Shown piece after piece: positions 26,316-33,771 of a DNA stretch of 64,000 bases. This DNA is from Paludibacteraceae bacterium (GTDB taxonomy: Bacteria; Bacteroidota; Bacteroidia; Bacteroidales; Paludibacteraceae). The translations under genes and the position numbers were made by a program. Below the pieces are notes generated by a model. It was not told the origin of the DNA. It worked only from the letters and a program-made list of their open reading frames with translations, and ran no database searches. Each line of letters begins with the position of its first letter. Within the stretch, counting starts at the first letter, position 1. The stretch is taken from assembly GCA_017448985.1 (NCBI GenBank), contig JAFSKL010000004.1:1-64000 (forward strand). The letters are read 5' to 3'.

Positions 26316-26668
26316 CATTTTACGCGGCGCTCTTGAATGCGGGCTTTCTTACCCGTACGCTCGCGGAGGTAATACAACTTAGCACGACGTACTTTACCGT
26401 ACTTGTTGATTGTGATGCTCTCGATGAAGGGGCTGTCCATCGGGAAGATACGCTCTACACCGACATTGCCGCTCATCTTGCGAACTGTGAAGCGCTTCTT
26501 GTCGCCGCTGCCGTGAATTGCAATCACGTCGCCACGGAACTCCTGTACACGCTCTTTGTTACCTTCTTTGATACGGTATCCTACCGTAATTTGGTCGCCT
26601 GCCTTGAATGCCGGCAGTTCTTTCTTCTCACCGGCAAATGCTTGCTCGGCTACTTTCATCAAATCCAT
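26315..26668 (-). CDS. rplS: 50S ribosomal protein L19
   Basis: Ribosomal protein of 117 residues at the interface of the two subunits. It has DQITVGYRIKEGNKERVQEF, GDVIAIHGSGDKKRFTVRK and the L19 signature VGVERIFPMDSPFIESI, followed by the basic KYGKVRRAKLYYLRERTGKKAR. Single-gene unit: promoter at 26797, about 120-base leader holding an F-family island, terminator at 26290. Confidence 0.97.
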   Translation of the reverse strand: MDLMKVAEQAFAGEKKELPAFKAGDQITVGYRIKEGNKERVQEFRGDVIAIHGSGDKKRFTVRKMSGNVGVERIFPMDSPFIESITINKYGKVRRAKLYYLRERTGKKARIQERRVK

Positions 26669-26730
26669 TCTTTATCTTTTTTTATGGATCAGTACTAACA
26701 TTTTGAGCATTTACTACTATTCGAGTGGGT

Positions 26731-26761
26731 CCCGTAACCGGTAACCGGTAACCCGTAACCC
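26731..26761. repeat. micro-repeat island, family F, in the rplS leader
   Basis: CCCGTAACCGGTAACCGGTAACCCGTAACC: a 6-7 bp unit repeated about four times and containing GGTAACC palindromes. In-gene copies occur at 50767 and 63459. Confidence 0.85.
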
Positions 26762-26796
26762 ATCTAATTCAATCGCCAGAGGCTCAAAACGGACTG

Positions 26797-26828
26797 CAAA
26801 ATTACTGCTTTTTTTTGACATGACCAAA
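26797..26828 (-). promoter_or_regulatory. promoter of rplS
   Basis: Minus strand TTTGG near -33, spacer A8-GCAG, and TAATTTTG (26804-26797) followed by CAGTCC. Confidence 0.8.
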
Positions 26829-26863
26829 TTTTTCTGCAAAAAAGTGCACATTTTATATATTTT

Positions 26864-26895
26864 CTTGCATAATTCAAAAAAAAGCAGTATCTTTG
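26864..26895 (+). promoter_or_regulatory. promoter of the Ser/Thr kinase gene
   Basis: TTGCAT (26864-26869), spacer with A8-GCAG, TATCTTTG (26888-26895), then CAGTCC. The ATG is 20 bases on. Confidence 0.85.
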
Positions 26896-26914
26896 CAGTC
26901 CCAAAAGTCTGGCA

Positions 26915-28174
26915 ATGGTTGATTCTTCGTTTATCATATCGCCCATCAATGCGGAGTTCTCAGATGTTTGGTCTGAGCCTGAATTATTATCGTCCAAGGG
27001 ACATAATGCCATCTATACAGCAACGCGTTTCGGGCGCAAATATGTACTGAAAGCTTTAGCAGAACCATATAGGGAATCTACGCCGCATATTGAAATGCTA
27101 CGCAAAGAGTTCTCTATTGGTGTCGGACTGGATCATCCGAACATCGTTAGATCGCTTGACTTTGGACGCATGGATTCTATCGGGTGGTATATCCAAATGG
27201 AATATATAGATGGTATTACGCTTGATCAATTTCTGGAGACCAAACCATCAACGGCTACACGTCGAAAACTATTGAATCAACTTCTGGATGCACTTTCTTT
27301 CTTGCACGAACGCCAGATTATTCACCGTGACATCAAGCCATCCAATATTCTCATCACGCGTAATGGTTCTACCGTCAAACTGATTGATTTTAGTGTTTCC
27401 GATACGGATGATTATGTTACCTTCAAGCAACCGGCGGGTTCAATGTCCTTTATTGCGCCGGAACAGTTAAGAGGCGAAACGATTGACAATCGTGCGGATA
27501 TATATGCCGTGGGAAAGATCATCGATCTTCTGTTCCCACACCAATATATATTTATTGCGCGCCGTTGCACGCGTGTGGAGGCTGAGCGTCGTTATCCTTC
27601 TTGCGCGCATGTAGCGCGCGCTGTGAAACGCTCGGATAACCTGCGTTTATGGTTGCCTTTGTCGTTGATTCTATTGCTTATGTCTTGCGCCGCCATATGG
27701 GGAATATATACCGGTTACCAACGTTCGGAACGAGCACATAATGAGCAAGAAAACCTACTATTTATCAATATTGATTCGCTGCGCGCGCAAGATGCAGAAT
27801 ATCAACAACAAGTGGATTCGCTGCGCGCTCAAAATGAAGAACGTCGGCAACAGGTGGACTCTCTGAATCGCGTTGTCGATTCTCTTGTCGTAAAAACCGG
27901 CACACCCTCTCCTCATGAAGTAGTACAACGCAAAGCTGCTGCGATTCACCTCTCACGCCACGAAGCCATCCGCAAAGCCGTGAAAAAAGGCGAACTCAAA
28001 ACGATGGCTGAGATTCGCAATTACGATGGAGGTCTAAAAGACAATTTCAAGAAAACTGAGCAATCAATCAAAGACCCCGTTTTACATGAAGAATTCATGC
28101 AGGCATACTTTTCATACATCAATTTGAACGACCAATTGTATGACTCGTTAGCCCTGATTCTGCCGGAGAAATGA
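26915..28174 (+). CDS. membrane-anchored Hanks-type Ser/Thr protein kinase
   Basis: Protein of 419 residues. The kinase domain (about 20-240) has the ATP-binding Lys46 (YVLKAL), catalytic loop HRDIKPSNILI (137-147) and activation segment with AGSMSFIAPEQL. The metal-binding DFG is DFS (158-160), keeping the Asp. The last third of the kinase C-lobe is short. One membrane helix follows (about 246-268), then a coiled coil built on repeated DSLRAQ (about 280-325) and a helical C-terminal domain of unknown family, probably outside the cytoplasm. It lacks PASTA domains. A sensor kinase role is inferred. It opens the AT-rich accessory region. Confidence 0.85.
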   Translation: MVDSSFIISPINAEFSDVWSEPELLSSKGHNAIYTATRFGRKYVLKALAEPYRESTPHIEMLRKEFSIGVGLDHPNIVRSLDFGRMDSIGWYIQMEYIDGITLDQFLETKPSTATRRKLLNQLLDALSFLHERQIIHRDIKPSNILITRNGSTVKLIDFSVSDTDDYVTFKQPAGSMSFIAPEQLRGETIDNRADIYAVGKIIDLLFPHQYIFIARRCTRVEAERRYPSCAHVARAVKRSDNLRLWLPLSLILLLMSCAAIWGIYTGYQRSERAHNEQENLLFINIDSLRAQDAEYQQQVDSLRAQNEERRQQVDSLNRVVDSLVVKTGTPSPHEVVQRKAAAIHLSRHEAIRKAVKKGELKTMAEIRNYDGGLKDNFKKTEQSIKDPVLHEEFMQAYFSYINLNDQLYDSLALILPEK

Positions 28175-28206
28175 GAAAAGAAAAATTCGTTCCGAATTAA
28201 TAGTTT

Positions 28207-28280
28207 GAGCGCTCTGCGCGAAATAAGAAGTAATAAGCAATAATCGTTTATTTCTAAACAAGAAATAATAAGAAGTTCGT
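28207..28280. repeat. hairpin repeat, family L (copy 1), with GAGCGCTC palindrome
   Basis: GAGCGCTC (28207-28214) is followed by GCAATAATCG and a hairpin TTATTTC/GAAATAA (28248-28254, 28262-28268). The unit recurs twice at 28906-28985. Confidence 0.6.
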
Positions 28281-28307
28281 GTATATCAGAAAAAAGTAGT
28301 ACCTTTG
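28276..28307 (+). promoter_or_regulatory. promoter of the 28333 gene
   Basis: TACCTTTG (28300-28307), followed by GCAGCC, 26 bases before the ATG. The -33 region is weak (TTCGTG), and the spacer is A-rich with GTAG in place of GCAG. Confidence 0.7.
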
Positions 28308-28332
28308 CAGCCGATTTTAAATTGTAATACAG

Positions 28333-28905
28333 ATGAACAAGAATGCACCCGAGGTTATCCAACTGCGCAAAGACGTAGAAGCGCGTTTTGGTACACGTCC
28401 GGCAACACCGGCTGATTTTGAATCGCTTATCGCACAAATCTGGCTGTGCCTGCATGAGAATCTTGCACTCAGTACATTGGAGCGTCTATGGGGGTATGTG
28501 GATGGAGCCAATAACACCCGCCTGTCCACTCTCAATATACTTTCTCGCTATGTTGGTTCGCGTGATTGGGATGATTACACCAACCGTTTGAAAGAAGGTG
28601 AGCACGGCAGCAGTAATCCGTTTATTGCTGAGGGAATCCATACGAAAGATTTGCAGCCAGGTCAAACGATTGAGGTGACTTGGTTACCCAACCGCCGTTG
28701 TGTGTTCCGCTATTTGGGCGACATGCGTTTTGAAGTGTTAGAGTCCGTCAATTCCAAAATGAGCGCAGGAGACACTTTCGTCTCCACTTTCTTCCTGACA
28801 GGTCAGCCGCTTTATATAGATCAACTGATACTAACCAATCACACTCCTGTTTCTTATATCGCCGGCAATAACGGTGGCCTTCAATCCGTTACCCTCTTGC
28901 CGTAA
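28333..28905 (+). CDS. uncharacterised protein with HTH-like N-terminal domain
   Basis: Protein of 190 residues without signal peptide. The N-terminal half has LALSTLERLWGYVDGANN and TRLSTLNILSRYVGSRDWDDY, a pattern seen in many uncharacterised Bacteroidales proteins that looks like a helix-turn-helix fold. The C-terminal half has DLQPGQTIEVTWLPNRRCVF and LTGQPLYIDQLILTN, probably all-beta. It lies between the kinase and a lipoprotein gene, each with its own promoter. A DNA-binding or kinase-linked role is only a guess. Confidence 0.65.
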   Translation: MNKNAPEVIQLRKDVEARFGTRPATPADFESLIAQIWLCLHENLALSTLERLWGYVDGANNTRLSTLNILSRYVGSRDWDDYTNRLKEGEHGSSNPFIAEGIHTKDLQPGQTIEVTWLPNRRCVFRYLGDMRFEVLESVNSKMSAGDTFVSTFFLTGQPLYIDQLILTNHTPVSYIAGNNGGLQSVTLLP

Positions 28906-28985
28906 TAAGCAATAATCGTTTACTTCGAAAAGAAGTAAAAAGTAATAATCGTTTACTTCAACAAGAAGTAATAAGAACTTCTCGT
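28906..28985. repeat. hairpin repeat, family L (copies 2 and 3)
   Basis: Two units of AATAATCGTTTACTTC plus its complement. Copy 2 pairs TTTACTTC (28919-28926) with GAAGTAAA (28932-28939); copy 3 pairs TACTTC (28954-28959) with GAAGTA (28965-28970). They lie just upstream of the promoter at 28979. Confidence 0.75.
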
Positions 28986-29010
28986 ATTTCAAAAAAAAGC
29001 AGTACTTTTG
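28979..29010 (+). promoter_or_regulatory. promoter of the 29075 lipoprotein gene
   Basis: Spacer A8-GCAG and TACTTTTG (29003-29010) followed by CAGCGG. The -33 TTG is not obvious. Confidence 0.75.
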
Positions 29011-29074
29011 CAGCGGAATTCCGATTTGGAGTTCCGCTACTGTTTGTTTAACTCTAAAAAATAACATTACAACA

Positions 29075-29647
29075 ATGAAAACAAAAACTTTTGTATGGCT
29101 ATGTGTAGCCCTCTTTATTTGCTCCGGTTGCGAACGTGACAAAATCAAACCGGATGATCCCACAAAATTCTCCAGTTCATCCATCGTCGGTAAATGGGCA
29201 TGTATAGCGTCCGATAACTTGACGTATGACTTCTTCACCGGACAACAAAGTTATCATTGGGACTACGATCCTGATGCACAGACGTATAAGGTAAACTGGT
29301 ATTTTGACATCAAAAGCGATTCACAGGTACAATATATCAACGCGGCAAGTGAAAAAGACAGTGGAGAATATCGCAAATCCGATGGATACCTGCATGTTCC
29401 GGCAAATTCCGAATGGAGAACCTTGGTGGATGCCAACTATATCTTCGACCAGGAACACCAAGCTATCAGATGTCCGAGCGGAAAAATTATGGGCTTTTAT
29501 CTGGAATCGGTAGCTGATCTATTAGGCAATGACACCATCTTTTATGTAAAGAGATACGCTCTGGACGAAGCCGTTATCTATGACAACACCGGTTGGATAC
29601 AAAGTCAGTATGTCGTTCGCGTGAAAGGCATCAAAGAAGATCTGTAA
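29075..29647 (+). CDS. lipocalin-like lipoprotein
   Basis: Exported protein of 190 residues with a lipobox (ALFICSGC). After a short linker the mature part begins with IVGKWACIASDN, the pattern that starts small lipocalin-like beta barrels of Bacteroidales. Further strands include YKVNWYFDIKSDSQVQY and IFYVKRYALDEAVIY. Resembles in layout the lipoprotein at 47181 (IVGTWECF). Ligand and function unknown. Confidence 0.7.
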   Translation: MKTKTFVWLCVALFICSGCERDKIKPDDPTKFSSSSIVGKWACIASDNLTYDFFTGQQSYHWDYDPDAQTYKVNWYFDIKSDSQVQYINAASEKDSGEYRKSDGYLHVPANSEWRTLVDANYIFDQEHQAIRCPSGKIMGFYLESVADLLGNDTIFYVKRYALDEAVIYDNTGWIQSQYVVRVKGIKEDL

Positions 29648-29732
29648 TACGTTCATCAATCGGCAGTACGTACCTTGAAAGTGTGATTTATATGTGCTGA
29701 AAGGACAAAAATTGTGAAATTTATCAAAATAA

Positions 29733-29764
29733 TTTGGTAATATCAAATCTTTTTTGTACCTTTG
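29733..29764 (+). promoter_or_regulatory. promoter of the structured RNA at 29.8 kb
   Basis: TTTGG (29733-29737) and TACCTTTG (29757-29764), then CAGCG. No start codon with a plausible protein follows for over 300 bases. Confidence 0.8.
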
Positions 29765-29770
29765 CAGCGA

Positions 29771-29977
29771 ATTATCAGTGGATAGTTCGGTTGCCATGCG
29801 CAACTACATATATTTTTACTGACGAGTCAATCATCTATGCAATAAGTCTGGCAGCTTATTAACAACGAATAAGATTGGCAAGCGTCAGTGCATACTTGGT
29901 ATGTACTGCTTTTGCTTTTTTATTCGTGGGTTATGCCAGACACCCTGCATAGAGAAAGCAAAAGCAGTATTTTTTTT
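29771..29977 (+). ncRNA. candidate structured small RNA, about 207 nt
   Basis: It runs from a good promoter (29757-29764) to a strong terminator (29955-29977) and has no coding potential. Seen: a 5' hairpin GTTGC/GCAAC (29790-29794, 29800-29804), and a long-range helix ACTGACG + CAATC paired with GATTG + CGTCAGT (29818-29832 with 29873-29889). Inside, CTTATT (29855-29860) can pair with AATAAG on either side (29841-29846 or 29868-29873), a switch-like choice. Length and central-bubble layout would suit a 6S-type RNA, which Bacteroidales do have. A cis-acting leader of the gene at 30105 is the alternative. Confidence 0.55.
29904..29977 (+). terminator. terminator of the structured RNA
   Basis: A perfect 15-bp stem, TACTGCTTTTGCTTT (29904-29918) with AAAGCAAAAGCAGTA (29955-29969), closes a 36-base loop and is followed by eight T residues (29970-29977). 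The unusually large loop has its own short pairing (GGGT/ACCC). Confidence 0.8.
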
Positions 29978-30104
29978 GTATACTCTCCACCGAGCGATGA
30001 GCGGGAGAAGAGCGGCAAAAGACCGAGAAAAGAAAAGCCCAAAACATACCGGCGAAACCTCCTGCCGAATAATAAAATGGAGGAAAAGCATAACACATAA
30101 AGCA

Positions 30105-30419
30105 ATGACTACAGAAGAAAGAATGAAAGAGATTCTCAAAGATTTATTTGAGAAACATGGTATCATTGATGAAGGTGCCAGAGACGAATTTGTGAACAAA
30201 TTATTTGAATCGCGCGTTATTTGGGATATACTTCCCGAAATTAGACTCGACATGCAAAAGTTAGAAGTTGTAACTCGAGGAGTGCGTGGGTGCCTAATCT
30301 TTGATGGACGGTATTATTACATTTTGCCTTATAATGGAAAGGCTTTCGATTGTACACCCGACAAAAAAAATGCAGAAGAAGATTTCAAAAAATTTGAAAA
30401 TAATGAAGATATATTATAA
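30105..30419 (+). CDS. small hypothetical protein
   Basis: Protein of 104 residues starting MTTEERMKEILKDLFEKHG. A longer frame runs back to 29901 but overlaps the terminator hairpin, so this start is preferred. N-terminal helical half (about 1-45) and a beta-rich half with VTRGVRGCLIFDGRYYYILPY; acidic overall; no signal peptide. No own promoter was found; expression may depend on read-through past 29977. Family not recognised. Confidence 0.55.
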   Translation: MTTEERMKEILKDLFEKHGIIDEGARDEFVNKLFESRVIWDILPEIRLDMQKLEVVTRGVRGCLIFDGRYYYILPYNGKAFDCTPDKKNAEEDFKKFENNEDIL

Positions 30420-30491
30420 CTATTATAACTACAAAAAACGGAGTGTTCCGAAAATCCGATAAAGAGTAGGCAAACAAAAATCATTAATACA

Positions 30492-31493
30492 ATGAAAAAG
30501 ATTCTTTTTTCTACAAGTCTAATGTTTATATCATTATGCTTCGTAGGGTGTCAAAAATCAGAACCTACTGATTTGCGTCTATTTGAACTAAAAGGAAATG
30601 TTGAATCTGTCTCAACATTTGTCACTTCAAATGTAAACTCACAAGGTAAAAAAACTCGAAAATCATATGATTGGAAAGAGGCTACTTATTATTTTGATAA
30701 GGAAGGGAGAATCATTTCAGGATATGATGAGAGTTTAGTTAATAGAGAAATTTTAGATATATCTCGTAATAAAGCTGGAAATATAGATACAATTAGATTG
30801 CCTTTTGAAAGAGCTTTTGATGGATATTGGTATAAATCTTATAAATGGAATAAAAATGGATTTCCAATAGGGGAAGAGTATAGCAGCATAGGCAGAAGTT
30901 CTGACCGAGAAATATTATATAATGATTCTAATCAAGTTGTAGGAAAAATAGAAAGAGGATGGTATGAAGAGGGAGAACAATGGGAACAAGTTATTACTTT
31001 CAAAATATTGAGCGAAGACGCAAAAGGTAATTGGACGAAACGTTTAGAAATACTAACAGACGAACGTAACGATCTATCATTTACACTTGTGGAAAGAACA
31101 ATTACCTATTATGATGGTTCTATAAGTTCGCATACTTCTACTTCAACTTATAGTGATAATACTGAAAGTTGTTATGATAGAAACTCCTCATCTGAAAAAA
31201 AATGGGAAGAATTTGCGGGAAAGACTTATAGAGCTTCTCAATGGGTAAGTGATAGAATGCAGTATTATGCATTCAGTTATAACCGCTCAGGCAAAGGAAA
31301 GTATTTTATTTATTTTAACTATCCAGGCACAAACGTTGTGGAAGACCAAATGGAGTTCTCTATATACAAAGTGGAGTCCGAAGGGAACTATTTGTATCTT
31401 TATAGTTATGAGCTCAATTCTCCTGTGAAGATAAAAATCCAAGGAAGTTCCTTATATACAATGAACGGAGATACATATGAGATTTGGAGGTGA
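30492..31493 (+). CDS. lipoprotein of unknown function
   Basis: Protein of 333 residues with lipobox (LCFVGC). The mature part carries several short strand-turn units such as YYFDKEGRIISGYDES, YKWNKNGFPIGEEYSS and EILYNDSNQVVGKIERGW, which look like the YD/RHS-like or MORN-like repeats of secreted Bacteroidales proteins. The C-terminal part has NYLYLYSYELNSPVKIKIQG. Strongly AT-rich codon use compared with the flanking core genes. Family not identified. Confidence 0.65.
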   Translation: MKKILFSTSLMFISLCFVGCQKSEPTDLRLFELKGNVESVSTFVTSNVNSQGKKTRKSYDWKEATYYFDKEGRIISGYDESLVNREILDISRNKAGNIDTIRLPFERAFDGYWYKSYKWNKNGFPIGEEYSSIGRSSDREILYNDSNQVVGKIERGWYEEGEQWEQVITFKILSEDAKGNWTKRLEILTDERNDLSFTLVERTITYYDGSISSHTSTSTYSDNTESCYDRNSSSEKKWEEFAGKTYRASQWVSDRMQYYAFSYNRSGKGKYFIYFNYPGTNVVEDQMEFSIYKVESEGNYLYLYSYELNSPVKIKIQGSSLYTMNGDTYEIWR

Positions 31494-31589
31494 GAAAAAA
31501 CGGGAGCTTCTTTCTCTTTATCAGTTTCACACCAATGCCACCATTTCAAGATAAATATTAGGGTGAATAACTAAAATTAAATAAGAATT

Positions 31590-31919
31590 ATGAAAAAAAT
31601 AATTGTAATTATGGCTGCTTTGGGAATGATTGCATGCACGGGTAAGAACTCAACAAGTAATCAACAAAACGTATCTTCTTCCATTTCGCAGGAGCAATAC
31701 AATGCCGAAATTGAAGAATTAGATAATTTGGTTTCCGAAATAGTTCGTTTGGAACATCAATATATGGAAACCAGAGATGAATCTATTGCAGAACGCGGAG
31801 AGAAATTGTGTAAAAAATTAAATGATCTATCCTATTCTCTTGAAAACAAAGTAAATGAGGGTAAACTTTCAAAAGAACAACAAGAAAGAATAAATGAGAT
31901 ATTAGAAAGATTACCATAG
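31590..31919 (+). CDS. small helical lipoprotein
   Basis: Protein of 109 residues with lipobox (LGMIAC). After a Ser/Asn/Gln-rich linker (about 19-35) it is a single helical hairpin with heptads: EIEELDNLVSEIVRLEHQY and KLSKEQQERINEILERL. Looks like a small periplasmic or surface coiled-coil lipoprotein. Family not recognised. Preceded by 96 bases without a clear promoter. Confidence 0.6.
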   Translation: MKKIIVIMAALGMIACTGKNSTSNQQNVSSSISQEQYNAEIEELDNLVSEIVRLEHQYMETRDESIAERGEKLCKKLNDLSYSLENKVNEGKLSKEQQERINEILERLP

Positions 31920-31944
31920 TATTAATTGATTAAAATGTCAAAAC

Positions 31945-32325
31945 ATGAAAACAAAATTCTTAAAATCGATGATTCGTTCGTCATTTGCACTATTGATGTG
32001 CACTCTTGTATTATTTACTGTATCTTGTAGTAATGTGAATTCTACAAGTTCAAGTCAAAACCAATCTTCCGCATCGAAGTATTTCTCATCTAATCAAGAT
32101 GTTATCGATTATTGCTATGGGAAAACTTTTCGTCCTGATTACTTTAATATCAGCACGACGGTTTATGGCAGTAATGATATTTCTGTTTTAAGTTTTACAA
32201 ACACCACAGCCATTGTCAAAGTGTACTTTGACATGGGTGCGGTTACAGGTCGCGCATATAAAAGTGGGCTCAAATTTAAAATAGATAAAGAGTCTGGCAG
32301 TGTAGAACAAATACATGAAGATTAA
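31945..32325 (+). CDS. small lipoprotein
   Basis: Protein of 126 residues with an unusually long signal (MKTKFLKSMIRSSFALLMC to VSC), a Ser/Asn/Gln-rich linker, and a compact C-terminal domain with FSSNQDVIDYCYGKTF and AVTGRAYKSGLKFKIDKESG. It follows the preceding lipoprotein by 25 bp, probably in one transcript. Family not recognised. Confidence 0.6.
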   Translation: MKTKFLKSMIRSSFALLMCTLVLFTVSCSNVNSTSSSQNQSSASKYFSSNQDVIDYCYGKTFRPDYFNISTTVYGSNDISVLSFTNTTAIVKVYFDMGAVTGRAYKSGLKFKIDKESGSVEQIHED

Positions 32326-32404
32326 ACAAGAAAAGTATGATATAATAATCTGATGGGCTTTTTACTTTTCCCCGTCATAATTTCAATTCTAACTCAATTC
32401 AATT

Positions 32405-32743
32405 ATGGAACAAAGTAAAATTGATTGGTTTGTTGCTAACAATGCTGGCAAACTGAAAGACGACAAAATGCTCTATGTAAAGCAGAAAATGGCTACAATG
32501 AGCGATGACAAATTCGCACTCATTCAAACAACGAATTTGATGAGTCCGGTACTCGTTTGGGTTGTTTCGTTCTTCTTCGGCTATCTCGGATTAGATCGTT
32601 TTATTATCGGTAGCGTAGGAGCTGGAGTAGCAAAGTTGCTCACTTTCGGCGGCTTCGGTCTTTGGTGGCTCATCGATTTATTTATCATTGGCGGAAAAAC
32701 CAAGGAAAGAAACTTCAACAAACTCGCTGCTTTCCTTATGTAA
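32405..32743 (+). CDS. TM2 domain protein
   Basis: Protein of 112 residues. The N-terminal soluble part (about 1-45) is followed by a TM2 domain: two membrane helices with LVWVVSFFFGYLGLDRFIIG, the DRF motif between helices, and LLTFGGFGLWWLIDLFII. TM2 proteins are small inner-membrane proteins of unclear function. The next gene is a divergent relative. Confidence 0.85.
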   Translation: MEQSKIDWFVANNAGKLKDDKMLYVKQKMATMSDDKFALIQTTNLMSPVLVWVVSFFFGYLGLDRFIIGSVGAGVAKLLTFGGFGLWWLIDLFIIGGKTKERNFNKLAAFLM

Positions 32744-32800
32744 TGATTTTGGGCTATCCGGAGAAATCATTCCGGGTAGCCTTCATTTTGTTTGAAGACT

Positions 32801-33235
32801 ATGCAAGAACTAAGTGCCGTTAACTCATATCTCCAATTGCATGAAAATGATTTTTTGCAAAGAGATATTGAGAATTTACGAGATAAATTATTGAATTGCT
32901 CCGAATCAAAATGGAATTCCGTAAGGCTCTTAACTCTTAAGGAACCTGTTATGATTTTTGGCGTGTCATTTTGTGCTGGAATATGGGGTGTAGACCGTTT
33001 CATGCTTGAAAAAAAAGGAAGTGGGGCATTAAAACTATTTGTTTGTCAAGGGGGTATAATCGCAGGAGTGGCCTGTATCTTTTTTCTTGCAGACCAAGAG
33101 ACTTATGAATGGGGAGTGTTGTGTTTAGTTTGGCTCGTAGTTGCATTGATCTGGGAACTATATGATTGGTGTTTTGTCGTAAAGTGGACAAAGGAATATA
33201 ATTATAAAAAGATTATCTCTTTGTTAAATAGTTGA
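32801..33235 (+). CDS. divergent TM2-like membrane protein
   Basis: Protein of 144 residues starting at ATG 32801 (a TTG at 32792 is possible). It keeps the TM2 core: PVMIFGVSFCAGIWGVDRFM and GSGALKLFVCQGG. Helix 2 is replaced by a longer double-helix segment (IIAGVACIFFLADQETYEW and VLCLVWLVVALIWELYDW), so it should span the membrane three times. It ends with TKEYNYKKIISLLNS, matching KERNFNKLAAFLM of its neighbour. Likely an old duplication of the TM2 gene before it. Confidence 0.7.
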   Translation: MQELSAVNSYLQLHENDFLQRDIENLRDKLLNCSESKWNSVRLLTLKEPVMIFGVSFCAGIWGVDRFMLEKKGSGALKLFVCQGGIIAGVACIFFLADQETYEWGVLCLVWLVVALIWELYDWCFVVKWTKEYNYKKIISLLNS

Positions 33236-33280
33236 GAGTGGCGTTTTTAAAGCATATTTATATACTATTTTCAATCTAGA

Positions 33281-33478
33281 ATGATTCTTCTAATGCAGCA
33301 GAAGACAAAATATAAATTAAACATCGGGATAGGAATAATAGCGGCTCTGGTCTATTTAGTTATTCCAACTGACATCGTGCCGGAAACTATCCCTGTTCTT
33401 GGTTGGATAGATGATATAATAGCTATTCTGATCGCGCTTGCTAATGCCATTCGTTTAGGCATTAAACTTCGAAAATAA
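33281..33478 (+). CDS. DUF1232-like small membrane protein
   Basis: Protein of 65 residues with one membrane-like segment. YLVIPTDIVPETIPVLGWIDD is the core motif of the DUF1232 (YkvA) family, whose function is unknown. Starts at ATG 33281 or 33293. It closes the first accessory region and is followed by a terminator. Confidence 0.8.
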   Translation: MILLMQQKTKYKLNIGIGIIAALVYLVIPTDIVPETIPVLGWIDDIIAILIALANAIRLGIKLRK

Positions 33479-33496
33479 GGCAGTGTCTTATCTTCC

Positions 33497-33525
33497 TCCG
33501 CTTGCTCGCGGCAGGCGGATTTTTT
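33497..33525 (+). terminator. Rho-independent terminator after the DUF1232 gene
   Basis: TCCGCTTGC (33497-33505) and GCAGGCGGA (33511-33519) form a 9-bp stem, followed by six T residues. Confidence 0.85.
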
Positions 33526-33549
33526 GAGAAAAAACAATCTCATATTCTC

Positions 33550-33621
33550 CTTATATTTTGCTTATTTTGTCGTTATTATCTGATCCCGTGATGGTCCTGT
33601 TCATGATTCGGCGAAGTACCG
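33550..33621 (+). repeat. 72-bp dispersed element, copy 1
   Basis: By eye 62 of 72 positions match 50321-50392. Both copies lie just after a terminator that closes an AT-rich accessory region. Read in one frame the shared part is AYFVVII-x-SRDGPV-x-DSAK, and six of the ten differences fall at third codon positions. Copy 1 has a stop at the x. Confidence 0.7.
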
Positions 33622-33654
33622 AAATTTTGCCCTCTAATAAGTATAAAAAACTTG

Positions 33655-33717
33655 TTTGCGGCTAAAAAATCAAAATAAACCGCAAAAAATGCGGCTTAAA
33701 TTTGCATATATGCCGCA
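33655..33717. promoter_or_regulatory. cluster of GCGGC half-sites upstream of the ABC gene
   Basis: TTTGCGG (33655-33661) pairs with CCGCAAA (33680-33686), and TGCGGC (33690-33695) with GCCGCA (33712-33717). The second pair overlaps the -33 region. They may be operator sites, but the spacing is irregular. Confidence 0.4.
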
Positions 33718-33732
33718 AAAGTTGTATCTTTG
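33701..33732 (+). promoter_or_regulatory. promoter of the ABC ATPase-ruvB unit
   Basis: TTTGCA (33701-33706) and TATCTTTG (33725-33732) followed by CACCC, 40 bases before the ATG at 33772. Confidence 0.8.
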
Positions 33733-33771
33733 CACCCTAGAATTAGATTATTCAGGGCCAAGAATGGAATA

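Noticed and set aside
29901..30104. N-terminal extension of the 30105 gene
   Set aside because: It would be translated from the terminator hairpin of the structured RNA and looks non-coding.
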